A stretch of DNA of 64,000 nucleotides from Bacteroidota bacterium. GTDB lineage: Bacteria; Bacteroidota; Bacteroidia; Bacteroidales; WCHB1-69. Of the stretch, positions 54,754 through 64,000 are shown one piece after another (position 1 is the stretch's first letter; each line of letters begins with the position of its first letter). The stretch spans positions 1 to 64,000 of the forward strand of contig JAEZOU010000014.1 in the NCBI GenBank assembly GCA_023413895.1. Direction: 5' to 3'. The translations under genes and the position numbers were made by a program. The notes under the pieces were generated by a model that worked only from the letters and a program-made list of their open reading frames with translations, did not search any database and was not told the DNA's origin.

Positions 54754-57700
54754 TTAGAATGCATTTAAGTCGGTTGGACGCATTGCACAGAAGAATTTCA
54801 AAGTTCTCTCACCAATTCCGTCTGCTTTAACGTGGATAATATACATACCACCAGCAATTGGAATATCTGCAGAGTTCTTCAAATCCCAAGTTACGTATGT
54901 AGATTCTGCATCACCCTTAGTAAGTTTACGTACTAGTACGCCACTTACCGTATAGATAGAGATATCACACTTCTCAGGTAAGTTTGTAATCTTAACGTAG
55001 GTTTCGAGAGCTGTGCTTTCGTAAGTAGAATATCCATAGTATGGATTAGGAACAATATTGATGTTATCTAATACTGTTTCGTGAGTTGTTACATCATTAG
55101 TTACAGGAGCAATATTCTTAGTTGTGAAAGAATATAATGGGTAACCATTGTTTGCTGCGTATGCTGTTGCATAATCAGCATCTGCTTCTGCTTGCGCTTC
55201 ATTGAAGTATCTTGAGTTAAATCTCATATATGGACGAGAAACACGCAATTTAATAGTTGCTTTACTGCTCATCCAATAATCAGATTGGAATTGTTGTGGC
55301 ATAGCAATTGAGGTCCACATTACGTTGTTAAACAATTGCATTTTCCAAAGTTTACGTTTAGCATCGTTAATATTATCAATTCCTGTAAATTGGCTGAATT
55401 TACCAACTAACCATCTACATTCATCGTATGATCCACAATCATAATATGAGTTTTGCCATACATTATTGCCATCCATAAATCCGCCACCACCATGGTGTAC
55501 ACCATTTGCAGTACGATCTATTCCATCGTCATCCCAATTACGGTGCACTGCTGATGGAGCAAGTTTATAGTAGTTTGCAGATGTATTACCTGAACTACCT
55601 ACAATGTAAATATAGTGTCTTCCACCCCAAGCCAAAGTAGCTTTAAATTCTGGAAGTCCGTATGCCATATATAAATCTCTGTATGAGTTATAGGTAGCTT
55701 CGTTAATCTCTTCACCTTCTGGAGAATATGCATAAACATCTGTTGGATTGAATAACATATCATCACCATTATTAGCAGTATCTGCAGAGTTTTCTGAGAA
55801 CATAATATTTAATCTCTCACCTGTTTCTACATTGATAGCATAACCTGGGAACCAACCCATACCTGTTGTACCAGAACCATCTGGGTTACCATTTTTGTCA
55901 ACTGATGGAGATTTTCTTGGTTCTTGTTTATATGCACCACCGATAGATAGAGCATTGTCTTCACAAGCTTCCAATACAATACAACGTGTCCACAATTCTG
56001 GTTCGTTAGGTGTTAATACAACATCAACAGAATATAAGTTGGTCATTGTTTGGTTATAACCAGGACAGTAAGAATTTGTATAAAGAGTCAACTTATGAGT
56101 GAAATATGCTGGAAGTGGTTCATCGTAAGAGATAGCACCATTTGCAAAATCTGGTTCATCTGGAACAACATATTTTGCTTGTGGACCACCATCGTATGGA
56201 GACGACAATACGTATGGAGACCAAGTACCATCAATAGCACCTTCAAATTGTCCTAGTGGATCTTTCCATGCTCTTGATTTCCAACTATCATTCAAAGAAC
56301 CTTTTGGTGTTTCAACAAAGAAATCTTCAACACGCCATTTAATATATTCATCTTCAACACCATCTTGAACATCTGTTGCTTCTTCCCAAGCTCCAGCAGA
56401 TTGTTGACCTGCTCTAATCCAGTTAGATGGATATTCACCTTCTGTATCTTGCAATCCGCCTAACCAAGGGTGATTTTCATCTTCAAATACTATTTCAGAA
56501 CCTAAGAAATCAACTTGGGCAAATTTTAGTTTATTTTGATAATCATATCCTTGAACAGCTGAATCCAAATAGGTTTTCATTTCTGTTTGGTGTACTTGGA
56601 AATCATAGTTTTCAATAGAAACAGAGATACCCAATGGAAGGAAGAGTTGTTCGTTTCTTTGTGTAATGGATTTATCTGAAGGAATAGCACGCAAAGCATT
56701 TCCTAAACTATCTTTATAACCTAAAGCAACGATATCTTCATCTGCAACATCTTCACCAAATTCAAGAACCCAAGTAGTAGAATCTGTTACATCAGCAGCT
56801 GCATCAACAAATCTGATTTTGTAATCAAATGGTTGCAATTTCAATGGGTCAATAACTTTAATAGAAAGTGGACCAGCATTGTTTTTGTAAGTAATAGAGT
56901 TAACTTTACCGTAGGTTAAAATTTCTTTGATAGACTCATCTGTTAAATCCAAATAGTTACCACCATTACCTTGACCTTCGATACGAGTAATCATAGGTTG
57001 TGTACCATACTCAGCTCTTAAGGTTGTACCTGTATTATGAGACAATGCAGGGTGTGGAATAGCAGAATGAGCAGCAATAGCAGTACCACCTGCAGCTTTA
57101 CGACCTGCAAGGTAAACTGTTTTTTGTCCAACCAATCCGTTTGGAACATCAGGGTCAATTGAGTAAGTTTGATAATTGTTATAAGCATAAGCAATTACCA
57201 TAAAGTAGTAAGTCTTATAGTTAACAAGTGTATTTGAACCTGTTGCAAATTGATCTTGGGTAATTTTCAAAGAGTGGAAAAGACCATTATTAGCACCATT
57301 TACCATCTCTGTAGCTACTGATGTTCCTAATGCATCATTATAAACCCAATTTACAAGTTGACCAATAGGGTTACCATTTTCATCATAATTTTCAATATCA
57401 CATTGAGCAACTAGACGAGCTTTATCAAGATCATCCAAATCAGCTACACTGACAGAATTGTTCTTAAGTTGATAAATTTTGTAACCTTCGAATCTATATT
57501 TACGGTCATACTCTACAACATTAAGTTGAGATTCTACTCTATCATAATAATAAACAGAATCAGGAGTAACGATAGAATCTTGAACAATAACTAATTCTTC
57601 ATCTGTACGAGATTCAGGAATTTGAGCATCTTCTTCTTCGTATGTTTCGTTAAAGTTGTTGCTAAGTGGGTCATCGTTAGAGATGTAAAGAATCAATTCT

Positions 57701-59499
57701 TTGTCTAATTCACGAATAACTACATCTGGAGCATCAGGACCATCCAATACTTTGAAACAATTTTCGAAAAGTGCTTGACATTTATCGTCAGCAATCTTCA
57801 ATAACTCAACAGAAGCCCAAGCACCACCTTGAGAAGCGCGTGCCCATGGAATACCTACTGTAATATAGTTAACAGCACCAGCTTCCAATGTGAAAGGACC
57901 AGCAGATTGCATAAAACGACGGTCACCAGGAGCATTATTTTCATTTGCTTCAGTCCAACCACCATCTGTAGTATAGTTAGGATCAACACCTTTAGTACCC
58001 CAATTACAAGGGTCAGTCAAACCTGGGAACATGAAATCACATTCAGGACCTTGGGTTTGAGATTGGTGAGCATTTTTACCATATCTCATTTTGGTACCAT
58101 CACCCCAAATACCTTGCAACATATAGTAATATTCGAATGCAACGCTAGGGTCACCAATTACAGAGTTATCGTTATTATGGTAAACGAAACGGCGCATACC
58201 GAAACGTTCGTTATCAACGATTCCATCACCGAAATTCACACCATTAATAGCCATTTGGTCGTTTTCGAATGAGCTATTAAGATATCTATCACAATAACCA
58301 GGGAATGAAGCTGAATCAACAAAGAATTTTGGATTATCTCTACCATCAGGATCAATATATGGTCCTTGGAAGAAATCAACACCAACTGCAGGTGGTTGAG
58401 ATCCATAGTGTTGTGTCAAACCAGTACCATCAACATCTCTACCATTGTAGCAGTAACCTAAACCACGAGCAACATCACAACCTACCATATCATCTTCTGC
58501 AAATCCCAAATCTGGGTCAACCCACTGTGAGAAGTAACAGTTAGTAAGTTTAAAGGTAGAACGGTTTACAATTTCGTAAGAGTAGAAAGTCATATTATTG
58601 ATTTCGTCATTTGTAGCAAATGCGAAAGCTTGTCCACGGATTTCCAAACCGATTGGGTCACCTTGAGTTTCAGTGTGAGGACCACCTTTATCGTTGAACA
58701 CCCAGAAAAGAGTTTCGTCACCTTTCAAAACGTGGTCAGCTAAGATCATTTTATTATCAATACCTGATCTTTCTTTGAACCAAGTTCTTTCAGGAGCCCA
58801 TGGCAATCTATCTTGAGCAGCCAATTCAATATTAGCAGTAGTCCAAGGGCAATATTCATTATCTAAATCGTAGTATGGATAGTCACCACCTTCAGGAGTA
58901 TAAAGTAAGTTTCCGTCCACATCATTATAAGGTGCGCAATACAAAGAGTAATCGTCACCAAAAATTTCACTTGGATTAGCAACCTCTTTCCAGTTAGAGA
59001 TACTAGCTGGCATAACGTAAGTAGGGTCATTAGTCAAGTGAGCAGCAATGTGAGCTTCTACCTCAGCACGAGTAACTTTATAGTGTTTGTCGTAGTAACT
59101 ACATACATTTTGTAATGTTGAAGCTCCATCAACGGTAAGAGGGCCTGTCCAAAAGTCATCACCAACTTGACGGAAACGAACAGCAGCCAAACGCAACTGA
59201 CCAGAAACGTCACGACCCCCAATCCAAAGGGCAGCGGCAAACATTGAAGTTTTACCTGAACCTCTAGGAACCTCATACTGTGCGATTTCTTTAAACCACA
59301 TAGTACCATTTGTTTCCACGTAGGCTCTTACGTTATTAATTGTAAGCTCATTTGAGTTTGTGGCAGGCAAACAAGTTGCAGACTCATCCTTTTGCATCGG
59401 AGCATGCACTGTGCCAACCCATTTTCTTGCGTAAGTAGCATTTGCTGCTACCAACACAAAAAGAGTCAATAAAACTATAATTTTGCTTCTTTTATTCAT
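54754..59499 (-). CDS. Large T9SS-exported surface protein, 1,581 aa
   Basis: The signal peptide ends near residue 25 (NATYARKW). A long N-terminal part includes FAAALWIGGRDVSGQLRLAA and YCYNGRDVDGTGLTQHYGSQ, followed by PPAVGVDFFQGPY, segments I recognise as shared by large Bacteroidota secreted proteins. Aromatic- and Asp-rich stretches dominate the centre. The C-terminus (about 1485-1581) has the sorting-domain pattern: INIVPNPYYGYSTYES, CDISIYTVSGVLVRKLT, AGGMYIIHVKADG, ending DLNAF. No enzymatic motif was seen; the function is unknown. It sits 20 bases after the TonB receptor gene and 33 before the PorV/Q gene, so all three are surely one transcript. Confidence 0.85.
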   Translation of the reverse strand: MNKRSKIIVLLTLFVLVAANATYARKWVGTVHAPMQKDESATCLPATNSNELTINNVRAYVETNGTMWFKEIAQYEVPRGSGKTSMFAAALWIGGRDVSGQLRLAAVRFRQVGDDFWTGPLTVDGASTLQNVCSYYDKHYKVTRAEVEAHIAAHLTNDPTYVMPASISNWKEVANPSEIFGDDYSLYCAPYNDVDGNLLYTPEGGDYPYYDLDNEYCPWTTANIELAAQDRLPWAPERTWFKERSGIDNKMILADHVLKGDETLFWVFNDKGGPHTETQGDPIGLEIRGQAFAFATNDEINNMTFYSYEIVNRSTFKLTNCYFSQWVDPDLGFAEDDMVGCDVARGLGYCYNGRDVDGTGLTQHYGSQPPAVGVDFFQGPYIDPDGRDNPKFFVDSASFPGYCDRYLNSSFENDQMAINGVNFGDGIVDNERFGMRRFVYHNNDNSVIGDPSVAFEYYYMLQGIWGDGTKMRYGKNAHQSQTQGPECDFMFPGLTDPCNWGTKGVDPNYTTDGGWTEANENNAPGDRRFMQSAGPFTLEAGAVNYITVGIPWARASQGGAWASVELLKIADDKCQALFENCFKVLDGPDAPDVVIRELDKELILYISNDDPLSNNFNETYEEEDAQIPESRTDEELVIVQDSIVTPDSVYYYDRVESQLNVVEYDRKYRFEGYKIYQLKNNSVSVADLDDLDKARLVAQCDIENYDENGNPIGQLVNWVYNDALGTSVATEMVNGANNGLFHSLKITQDQFATGSNTLVNYKTYYFMVIAYAYNNYQTYSIDPDVPNGLVGQKTVYLAGRKAAGGTAIAAHSAIPHPALSHNTGTTLRAEYGTQPMITRIEGQGNGGNYLDLTDESIKEILTYGKVNSITYKNNAGPLSIKVIDPLKLQPFDYKIRFVDAAADVTDSTTWVLEFGEDVADEDIVALGYKDSLGNALRAIPSDKSITQRNEQLFLPLGISVSIENYDFQVHQTEMKTYLDSAVQGYDYQNKLKFAQVDFLGSEIVFEDENHPWLGGLQDTEGEYPSNWIRAGQQSAGAWEEATDVQDGVEDEYIKWRVEDFFVETPKGSLNDSWKSRAWKDPLGQFEGAIDGTWSPYVLSSPYDGGPQAKYVVPDEPDFANGAISYDEPLPAYFTHKLTLYTNSYCPGYNQTMTNLYSVDVVLTPNEPELWTRCIVLEACEDNALSIGGAYKQEPRKSPSVDKNGNPDGSGTTGMGWFPGYAINVETGERLNIMFSENSADTANNGDDMLFNPTDVYAYSPEGEEINEATYNSYRDLYMAYGLPEFKATLAWGGRHYIYIVGSSGNTSANYYKLAPSAVHRNWDDDGIDRTANGVHHGGGGFMDGNNVWQNSYYDCGSYDECRWLVGKFSQFTGIDNINDAKRKLWKMQLFNNVMWTSIAMPQQFQSDYWMSSKATIKLRVSRPYMRFNSRYFNEAQAEADADYATAYAANNGYPLYSFTTKNIAPVTNDVTTHETVLDNINIVPNPYYGYSTYESTALETYVKITNLPEKCDISIYTVSGVLVRKLTKGDAESTYVTWDLKNSADIPIAGGMYIIHVKADGIGERTLKFFCAMRPTDLNAF

Positions 59500-59519
59500 A
59501 TCTTTTTTTTTTATTTACA

Positions 59520-62500
59520 TTAGAAACCAAATTGAACACCTAAGCTAACGCGAGTTGGCAAGCTATAGTTGTAAGGACTTTGCATAACCATTTTGTAATA
59601 GTCGATGTAGCCCGGAACATAAACTTGTTGATTGATATTTTGTTGATATTGAGCAGCTGATAAATAACCGTCATCTTCTGGATTTCCGGTGTAAGTATAA
59701 ACGCTAAGTACGTTTTTGAAGTTGAAAAGATTCATAACATCAAGATATACCATAATGCTACCTGGTTTCATTTTGCGTTTTTCACCTTCTGTTTTAGGTT
59801 TTGCAGCTAGGTTAAGAATCCATGATTTGTAAATGCGAAGGTCACATTGGAAAATCCAAGGTTTGTTAGAACCATTAATAGATCCTGACAATTGAGATTT
59901 ACCAACACCTGCAATTGTAGAGAATGGAACACTTGAACGAGAATAAGGCATACCTGATGCAGCTGAGAAACGAATAGAAGCACCTGCATTTTGGAACCAA
60001 TTGATAGATTTTTTCTTACCAGTTTTCTTGCTTACCCATTCGCTAACTACTTTTGAATCATCTTCAAAGTCGAAAGATAAGTCTGCGGTAATTCTATGTC
60101 TTTGGTCGAATTCCAAGTTTGTCAAAGTTCTTAAGTTTGGTTGACCAGAAGCGATGATTGCCAAGTTAGAACCTGCTGAAGAACCTGTTCCTTTTGCAAA
60201 TTGGATAGTATAAGAAGCACGAAGGTTAACAAATTTCTTTGCTCTCAAGTTGAAACCTAAAGTAAAACCTTGTACTGTACCGAAGTCGATATTATCATAT
60301 GAATAATATGTGCTAGGATATGCACCTGTATAACGATATGATTGGATTTGGTCACGTTTTTCAGAATAGTAAGCAGCGATACTAATAGCAGCATTGTTAC
60401 CCACTTTTTGACGGAAACCTAATTCATAGTCAATACTTCTTTGTGGTTTCAAGTTAGGATTACTTACTTGGTTGCCTGCACTAGAACCAAATTTTTCAAT
60501 GAATAAGTAACTAATTGGATCTAATTGCAAGTTAGAAGGACGATAAGTAATAATGTTATAGTGAGCATAGAACAATGAGTTGTCTGATACTGGGAATGAG
60601 AAAGAGATACGTGGCATTACTGACCATTGTGGTTTATAATCTTCAAATGCTTTACCACTTACTTTAGAGATATTGCTTGGATCGAAAGCTTCTTTAAGGA
60701 TTGGACCACCATTAGCACCTAACATAGTTGTTGGGTCAGTAACCTCTTGTCCTAAAGCATTGTACCAAGTTGTACCGCTACGGTAACCAATAATGTTTTG
60801 AGTAGATGGGTCTAAAGTAGAACCTTTTTGATCAACATAAACTACCCAATCACCTTCTGCATTAGGAACGATTTTGTCTCCAAAAGCACCATTCAAAGAA
60901 CTTACAGTATGAGCTTCACGGAAAAGGAATGGGTCTGATAATACTTGTTGGTTAGCATCGAAACGGTCAACGCGTAAACCTACGTTGAACAACATACTCT
61001 TGATAGAGAATTTATCTTGAATATACATTGCTAAATATACAGGTTCGTATGCACCAATTTCATATCTTCTATCTACAACTTGATTTCCTTCATCATCATA
61101 AATAATGTTTCCATTATTGTCTGTTCTTGCAACACCATCAAAGAAATCAGAGATATTTGTTTTGTTACGATTAATGCTGCTACCGGTGTAGTCATATCCA
61201 TAATAACTTACAAGTGGTCCACTAATACCTACCAATAACTCATCAGCTGAGAACATATTCAAATCGAATGTAGATGGATCATAACTATCAATATCCAACC
61301 AATCGCTTCCATTAGGATCTAAACCTAAAGCAATACGAAGGTTTCTATCGAAATTAGTTTGAGAATTCAAATCCACCAATTGATTATAAGTAATTGTATC
61401 TTCAGAAAGATAGATAGGATTGTTAACATCTAATTGTAACATGTGAGAGTTTTGTTTTGCTCTCATCAAAGTCCACAAAGAGTAAGGAGAGATACCCCAA
61501 GCGCGGTAGGTTAATTTTTCAAATTCAAAACCTAATTTCAACTCATGGTTACCCAAACTCATAGAAAGGCTTGCTTTTGCACCAATACTTTGCGTTGAAG
61601 ATTTGCTATAGCTTGACATTACAGTACCTGGCATATAGAACATTCCATAAACAGTAGATGGAGAAGAACCATTCAACAATGAACCAAATTGTTGATACAA
61701 CTCGTAATTGTAAGGAATATTTGATCCATACAAATCGTAGAAGAATTCCGGGGTATAATTATCCACAAAATTTTGTGTGTACCAAGCTAAATCAGGGTTA
61801 GAAGAGGTAGATGGATCGAAAGTAATAATTGAATCATAAACAGAAGACAAAACGTTTACGTCATAAATCACAATACCATCAGGATCTGTAAGAGATTCTA
61901 CTGGTAAATACATTTTTGCTTTTTTTGTTGTATATCTACCAATGTGACCATAATTAAAGAAATTATCTTTATGTCTTTCATCTTCACTCACACCATTATT
62001 TAATGTATAATTTATATTAATATCGTACATTAAGTTTTTAAGCAAAGAGGTATCACCAGCGGTAGCAGTTTTTACTCTATGATTAATACGAGCATTCAAA
62101 CGAAGTGTAGAGGCTGTTGAAATGGGGTGATTTGCACTATTGAACAAAGCTGAAGCTTGACCACCACTACTATGACCTTTATCATATTGGTAAGAAGCAC
62201 CAATAGAGATTTTCATATTATTTTTAGGTTTTCCATTAGCATCTTTACCGCCTGCAAGGAAGTCTAACTTACCTTGAACAACATAACCCCAAGAAGCTAC
62301 ATTTTCGCGAACTCTTTTTCTGTAGAAGTTTGTACCATCGTTGGTTAAGTATTCTGCATTATTATAAGTTGCACCCAATTGTAATTGGTCATAACGAAGA
62401 GGATTTTTTGTCAAAGACTCAATCAAATCATCGTTTGCAACCCAAAGACCGCCTCTTGCTGGAGCGCCTTCTTGGCTATAATTACCTTCTGCAACAAGAA

Positions 62501-63305
62501 GGAAACCAACTCTTGCAGGATCGGTTTCATTTTTACTTCTCATAATAGGACCTGAGAGAGAAACAGCTGCCAAGAAATTGTTATAACCATCTAAAGATCC
62601 GCTAACCTCAGCAGAACCATGATACTCTCTTGATACACCTTTAGTGGTAATTACAGTAAAAGAGGTACCATCACCATATTCAGCTGGGATACCACCTTGG
62701 ATAAGTTCAGCGCCTTCAATAGCTTGCATAGAAACACTTGAACCACCACGAACGCGCACACCATCGATAATCATTTGTTGACCATCAGGACGGTTACCAC
62801 GAACGGCAGAAATACTACCATCAACACTAGATACACCTGAGAGGTTTGCCAATGCTGCTGAAATAGAACGACCCGCTTGTTTACGTACATCAGCTCCTGA
62901 AATTACGTCTGAAGATTTTGTGTTATCCGCATCAAAAATTGGTGCTTCATACACAATCTCTACAGTTTCAAGAACTGTGGAAGAACAATCCAATGTAAAG
63001 TCAATAAACTTTGTTTCTGAACCTCCAATTGGAATTCCACTTTGTTTTTGGGAAGCAAGACACAAACCGGAACCTCCGGCAACAATGTCATAAGTTCCTG
63101 CTGAAACACCAAAAATTTGGTATTCCCCCTTGTCATCGGTGTAGGCTCCGTTCACAACACGATCTTCGGACTTCAAAACAACCATTACTCCAGAATTTGG
63201 AACTCCTTTGGCGTTTTTCACACTTCCTTTAATAGTGCTCTGAGAATAAGCAACACTACCGAAAAGGATAATTACACTAAGTGTAAAGAGTAACTTTTTA
63301 ATCAT
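59520..63305 (-). CDS. TonB-dependent receptor with CarboxypepD_reg-like domain, 1,261 aa
   Basis: The signal peptide (residues 1-21) is followed by a CarboxypepD_reg-like domain (STIKGSVKNAKGVPNSGVMV, about 23-115), a plug (ISAALANLSGVSSVDGSISA, QQMIIDGVRVRGGSSVSM, GGIPAEYGDGTSFTVITTKG, about 140-230), and a long beta-barrel that ends in an aromatic residue (VQFGF). Such receptors import large or rare substrates using TonB energy. There is no SusD-like gene, so this is not a normal polysaccharide utilisation locus. First of the triad with the 1,581-aa cargo and PorV/Q-like genes. The substrate is unknown. Confidence 0.93.
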   Translation of the reverse strand: MIKKLLFTLSVIILFGSVAYSQSTIKGSVKNAKGVPNSGVMVVLKSEDRVVNGAYTDDKGEYQIFGVSAGTYDIVAGGSGLCLASQKQSGIPIGGSETKFIDFTLDCSSTVLETVEIVYEAPIFDADNTKSSDVISGADVRKQAGRSISAALANLSGVSSVDGSISAVRGNRPDGQQMIIDGVRVRGGSSVSMQAIEGAELIQGGIPAEYGDGTSFTVITTKGVSREYHGSAEVSGSLDGYNNFLAAVSLSGPIMRSKNETDPARVGFLLVAEGNYSQEGAPARGGLWVANDDLIESLTKNPLRYDQLQLGATYNNAEYLTNDGTNFYRKRVRENVASWGYVVQGKLDFLAGGKDANGKPKNNMKISIGASYQYDKGHSSGGQASALFNSANHPISTASTLRLNARINHRVKTATAGDTSLLKNLMYDININYTLNNGVSEDERHKDNFFNYGHIGRYTTKKAKMYLPVESLTDPDGIVIYDVNVLSSVYDSIITFDPSTSSNPDLAWYTQNFVDNYTPEFFYDLYGSNIPYNYELYQQFGSLLNGSSPSTVYGMFYMPGTVMSSYSKSSTQSIGAKASLSMSLGNHELKLGFEFEKLTYRAWGISPYSLWTLMRAKQNSHMLQLDVNNPIYLSEDTITYNQLVDLNSQTNFDRNLRIALGLDPNGSDWLDIDSYDPSTFDLNMFSADELLVGISGPLVSYYGYDYTGSSINRNKTNISDFFDGVARTDNNGNIIYDDEGNQVVDRRYEIGAYEPVYLAMYIQDKFSIKSMLFNVGLRVDRFDANQQVLSDPFLFREAHTVSSLNGAFGDKIVPNAEGDWVVYVDQKGSTLDPSTQNIIGYRSGTTWYNALGQEVTDPTTMLGANGGPILKEAFDPSNISKVSGKAFEDYKPQWSVMPRISFSFPVSDNSLFYAHYNIITYRPSNLQLDPISYLFIEKFGSSAGNQVSNPNLKPQRSIDYELGFRQKVGNNAAISIAAYYSEKRDQIQSYRYTGAYPSTYYSYDNIDFGTVQGFTLGFNLRAKKFVNLRASYTIQFAKGTGSSAGSNLAIIASGQPNLRTLTNLEFDQRHRITADLSFDFEDDSKVVSEWVSKKTGKKKSINWFQNAGASIRFSAASGMPYSRSSVPFSTIAGVGKSQLSGSINGSNKPWIFQCDLRIYKSWILNLAAKPKTEGEKRKMKPGSIMVYLDVMNLFNFKNVLSVYTYTGNPEDDGYLSAAQYQQNINQQVYVPGYIDYYKMVMQSPYNYSLPTRVSLGVQFGF

Positions 63306-63370
63306 AGCCTTTTTTTTATATTAAACTTAAATTTCGCTTTTTTTCAAGGTGGTAAAAGTACAAAAAATAT

Positions 63371-63384
63371 CCACTATAAAGTGG
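63371..63384. repeat. Short palindrome upstream of the TonB receptor gene
   Basis: CCACT, ATAA, AGTGG: a perfect 5-bp hairpin or operator-like palindrome 66 bases before the receptor ATG, extendable by two weaker pairs. It could bind a regulator; no -7 box was found next to it. Confidence 0.3.
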
Positions 63385-63422
63385 GTATTTTGTTCATATT
63401 GTTAATAAATAATGTTAAGATA

Positions 63423-63842
63423 CTAAAAATCAGGACGTTTCAATATTTCTGAATAAATTATTCCTCGTTTAATTTCCTCTTCATCAAAATTCAATTCAAC
63501 ATTTGTAAACTCCTCATCTTCTGATAGTTCAATTTTATTTTCTGTTGTAGGAATCCTGTTTTTTGCTCCTAAATTATCTTCATAACTAAAATGCCTTGCA
63601 ACAGTATTGTTTTCTGAATGAAGAGGATTTACGGAAGTTTTAGAGATTTTTTGCCGCAAATTTTGATAGGATTCTTCCTCCAAAGTTTCAATTTCTTCGG
63701 AAAAATTTTCTTCTATTTCCTCATCTTCAATTGCTTCTGATTGTTGCTTTGCACGTGCTACCGCTTTCTTTTTTTCTTCCTTGTAAGATTTATAAACAGA
63801 GAATAAAATTATTAATATAGCAATTAAAACTTCTATATTCAT
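63423..63842 (-). CDS. Small membrane-anchored acidic protein of unknown function, 139 aa
   Basis: Residues 4-20 (EVLIAILIILFSVYKSY) form one transmembrane segment. A basic stretch (KEEKKKAVARAKQQ) follows, then a long Glu-rich region likely to be coiled coil or disordered. I do not recognise a family. Its ATG overlaps the TGA of the upstream exonuclease gene by 4 bases, which supports real translation. A membrane-anchored cytoplasmic tail would follow from the positive-inside rule. Confidence 0.7.
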   Translation of the reverse strand: MNIEVLIAILIILFSVYKSYKEEKKKAVARAKQQSEAIEDEEIEENFSEEIETLEEESYQNLRQKISKTSVNPLHSENNTVARHFSYEDNLGAKNRIPTTENKIELSEDEEFTNVELNFDEEEIKRGIIYSEILKRPDF

Positions 63843-64000
63843 TTGTTAAATTTGTTTTGTAATTTTTCAAAATTTACCTCATCCATAATCTGCGTAATCA
63901 CTTTTTTGGTGTTATACGGGAAGTCAGCTTTCATCATCCAATCGTAATAAGCGGGTTCTTTAAAAAAGATTTCACGCACATTTTGACCCTTATATTTTCC
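63839..64000 (-). CDS. 3'-5' exonuclease-like protein, C-terminal 53 residues only
   Basis: The gene enters from the right edge and ends at TGA (63841-63839). The visible part reads GKYKGQNVREIFFKEPAYYD and then WMMKADFPYNTKKVITQIMD, the pattern of the C-terminal domain of exodeoxyribonuclease X / Pol III epsilon-like exonucleases in Bacteroidota. The catalytic DEDD domain lies outside the window. Coupled by an ATGA overlap with the next gene. Confidence 0.65.
   Translation of the reverse strand, partial: GKYKGQNVREIFFKEPAYYDWMMKADFPYNTKKVITQIMDEVNFEKLQNKFNK

Noticed and set aside
1..64000. Insertion sequences, integrases or prophage genes
   Set aside because: No transposase, recombinase or phage structural gene was found on either strand, and no target-site duplications were evident.

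Overview
The window looks like the chromosome of an anaerobic, AT-rich member of the Bacteroidota, most likely order Bacteroidales. The support is: six proteins with type IX secretion (T9SS) C-terminal sorting domains; a PorV/PorQ-family protein; a TonB-dependent receptor with an N-terminal CarboxypepD_reg-like domain; lipoproteins with an LSSC lipobox; many promoters of the Bacteroidota form (-7 TAnnTTTG); the order rsfS-ftsH-LUD-cdsA; HydE (an [FeFe]-hydrogenase maturase); and a fused 2-hydroxyacyl-CoA dehydratase activase. I cannot name the genus. No phage, complete insertion sequence, CRISPR array or rRNA operon was seen.

Layout. 1-6955 (-) is the 5' 2,318 codons of a giant modular T9SS adhesin whose stop lies outside the window. 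6956-7968 is a 1-kb gap holding a hairpin-rich minus-strand element that ends in an intrinsic terminator (candidate structured RNA). 7969-13584 (+) carries the giant activase, a TetR regulator and a methyltransferase. 13588-14244 (-) is a lipoprotein nitroreductase. 14378-21955 (-) is a second giant adhesin of 2,525 aa with eight ~250-aa modules; its C-terminal 670 bp closely match those of the first. 22702-28852 (+) encodes three envelope or exported proteins (a Cthe_2159-like beta-helix protein, a transglutaminase-like lipoprotein, a small DUF2436-like T9SS protein), with a GC-rich non-coding island at about 24820-25235.

28943-42699 is mostly housekeeping: a thioesterase (-), gcvP, sufB followed by a novel-looking secreted protein of six exact 18-aa repeats, xseB-OMT-trmD, wbqC (-), a T9SS trypsin-like protease (-), rsfS-ftsH-LUD-cdsA, and an initiator tRNA-Met. 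42750-48890 (-) is a compact five-gene run transcribed dxs-hydE-mnmA-nadA-nspC. 49040-53450 (-) is another, transcribed greA-HIT-tktN-LptF/G-glycosyltransferase. 53536-64000 (-) is the surface cluster TonB receptor, 1,581-aa T9SS cargo and PorV/Q-like protein, preceded by a small membrane-anchored protein and the end of an exonuclease gene.

How they fit together. Much of the window serves the cell surface. Cargo crosses the inner membrane by Sec signal peptides and the outer membrane by T9SS, which needs PorV-type proteins. Core T9SS genes (porK/L/M/N, sov/sprA, porU) are not in the window. The observations most worth following are the structured element at 7172-7510, the 18-aa repeat protein behind sufB, the shared C-terminal ends of the two giant adhesins, the stand-alone DUF2436-like secreted protein, and the TonB receptor / T9SS cargo / PorV triad.
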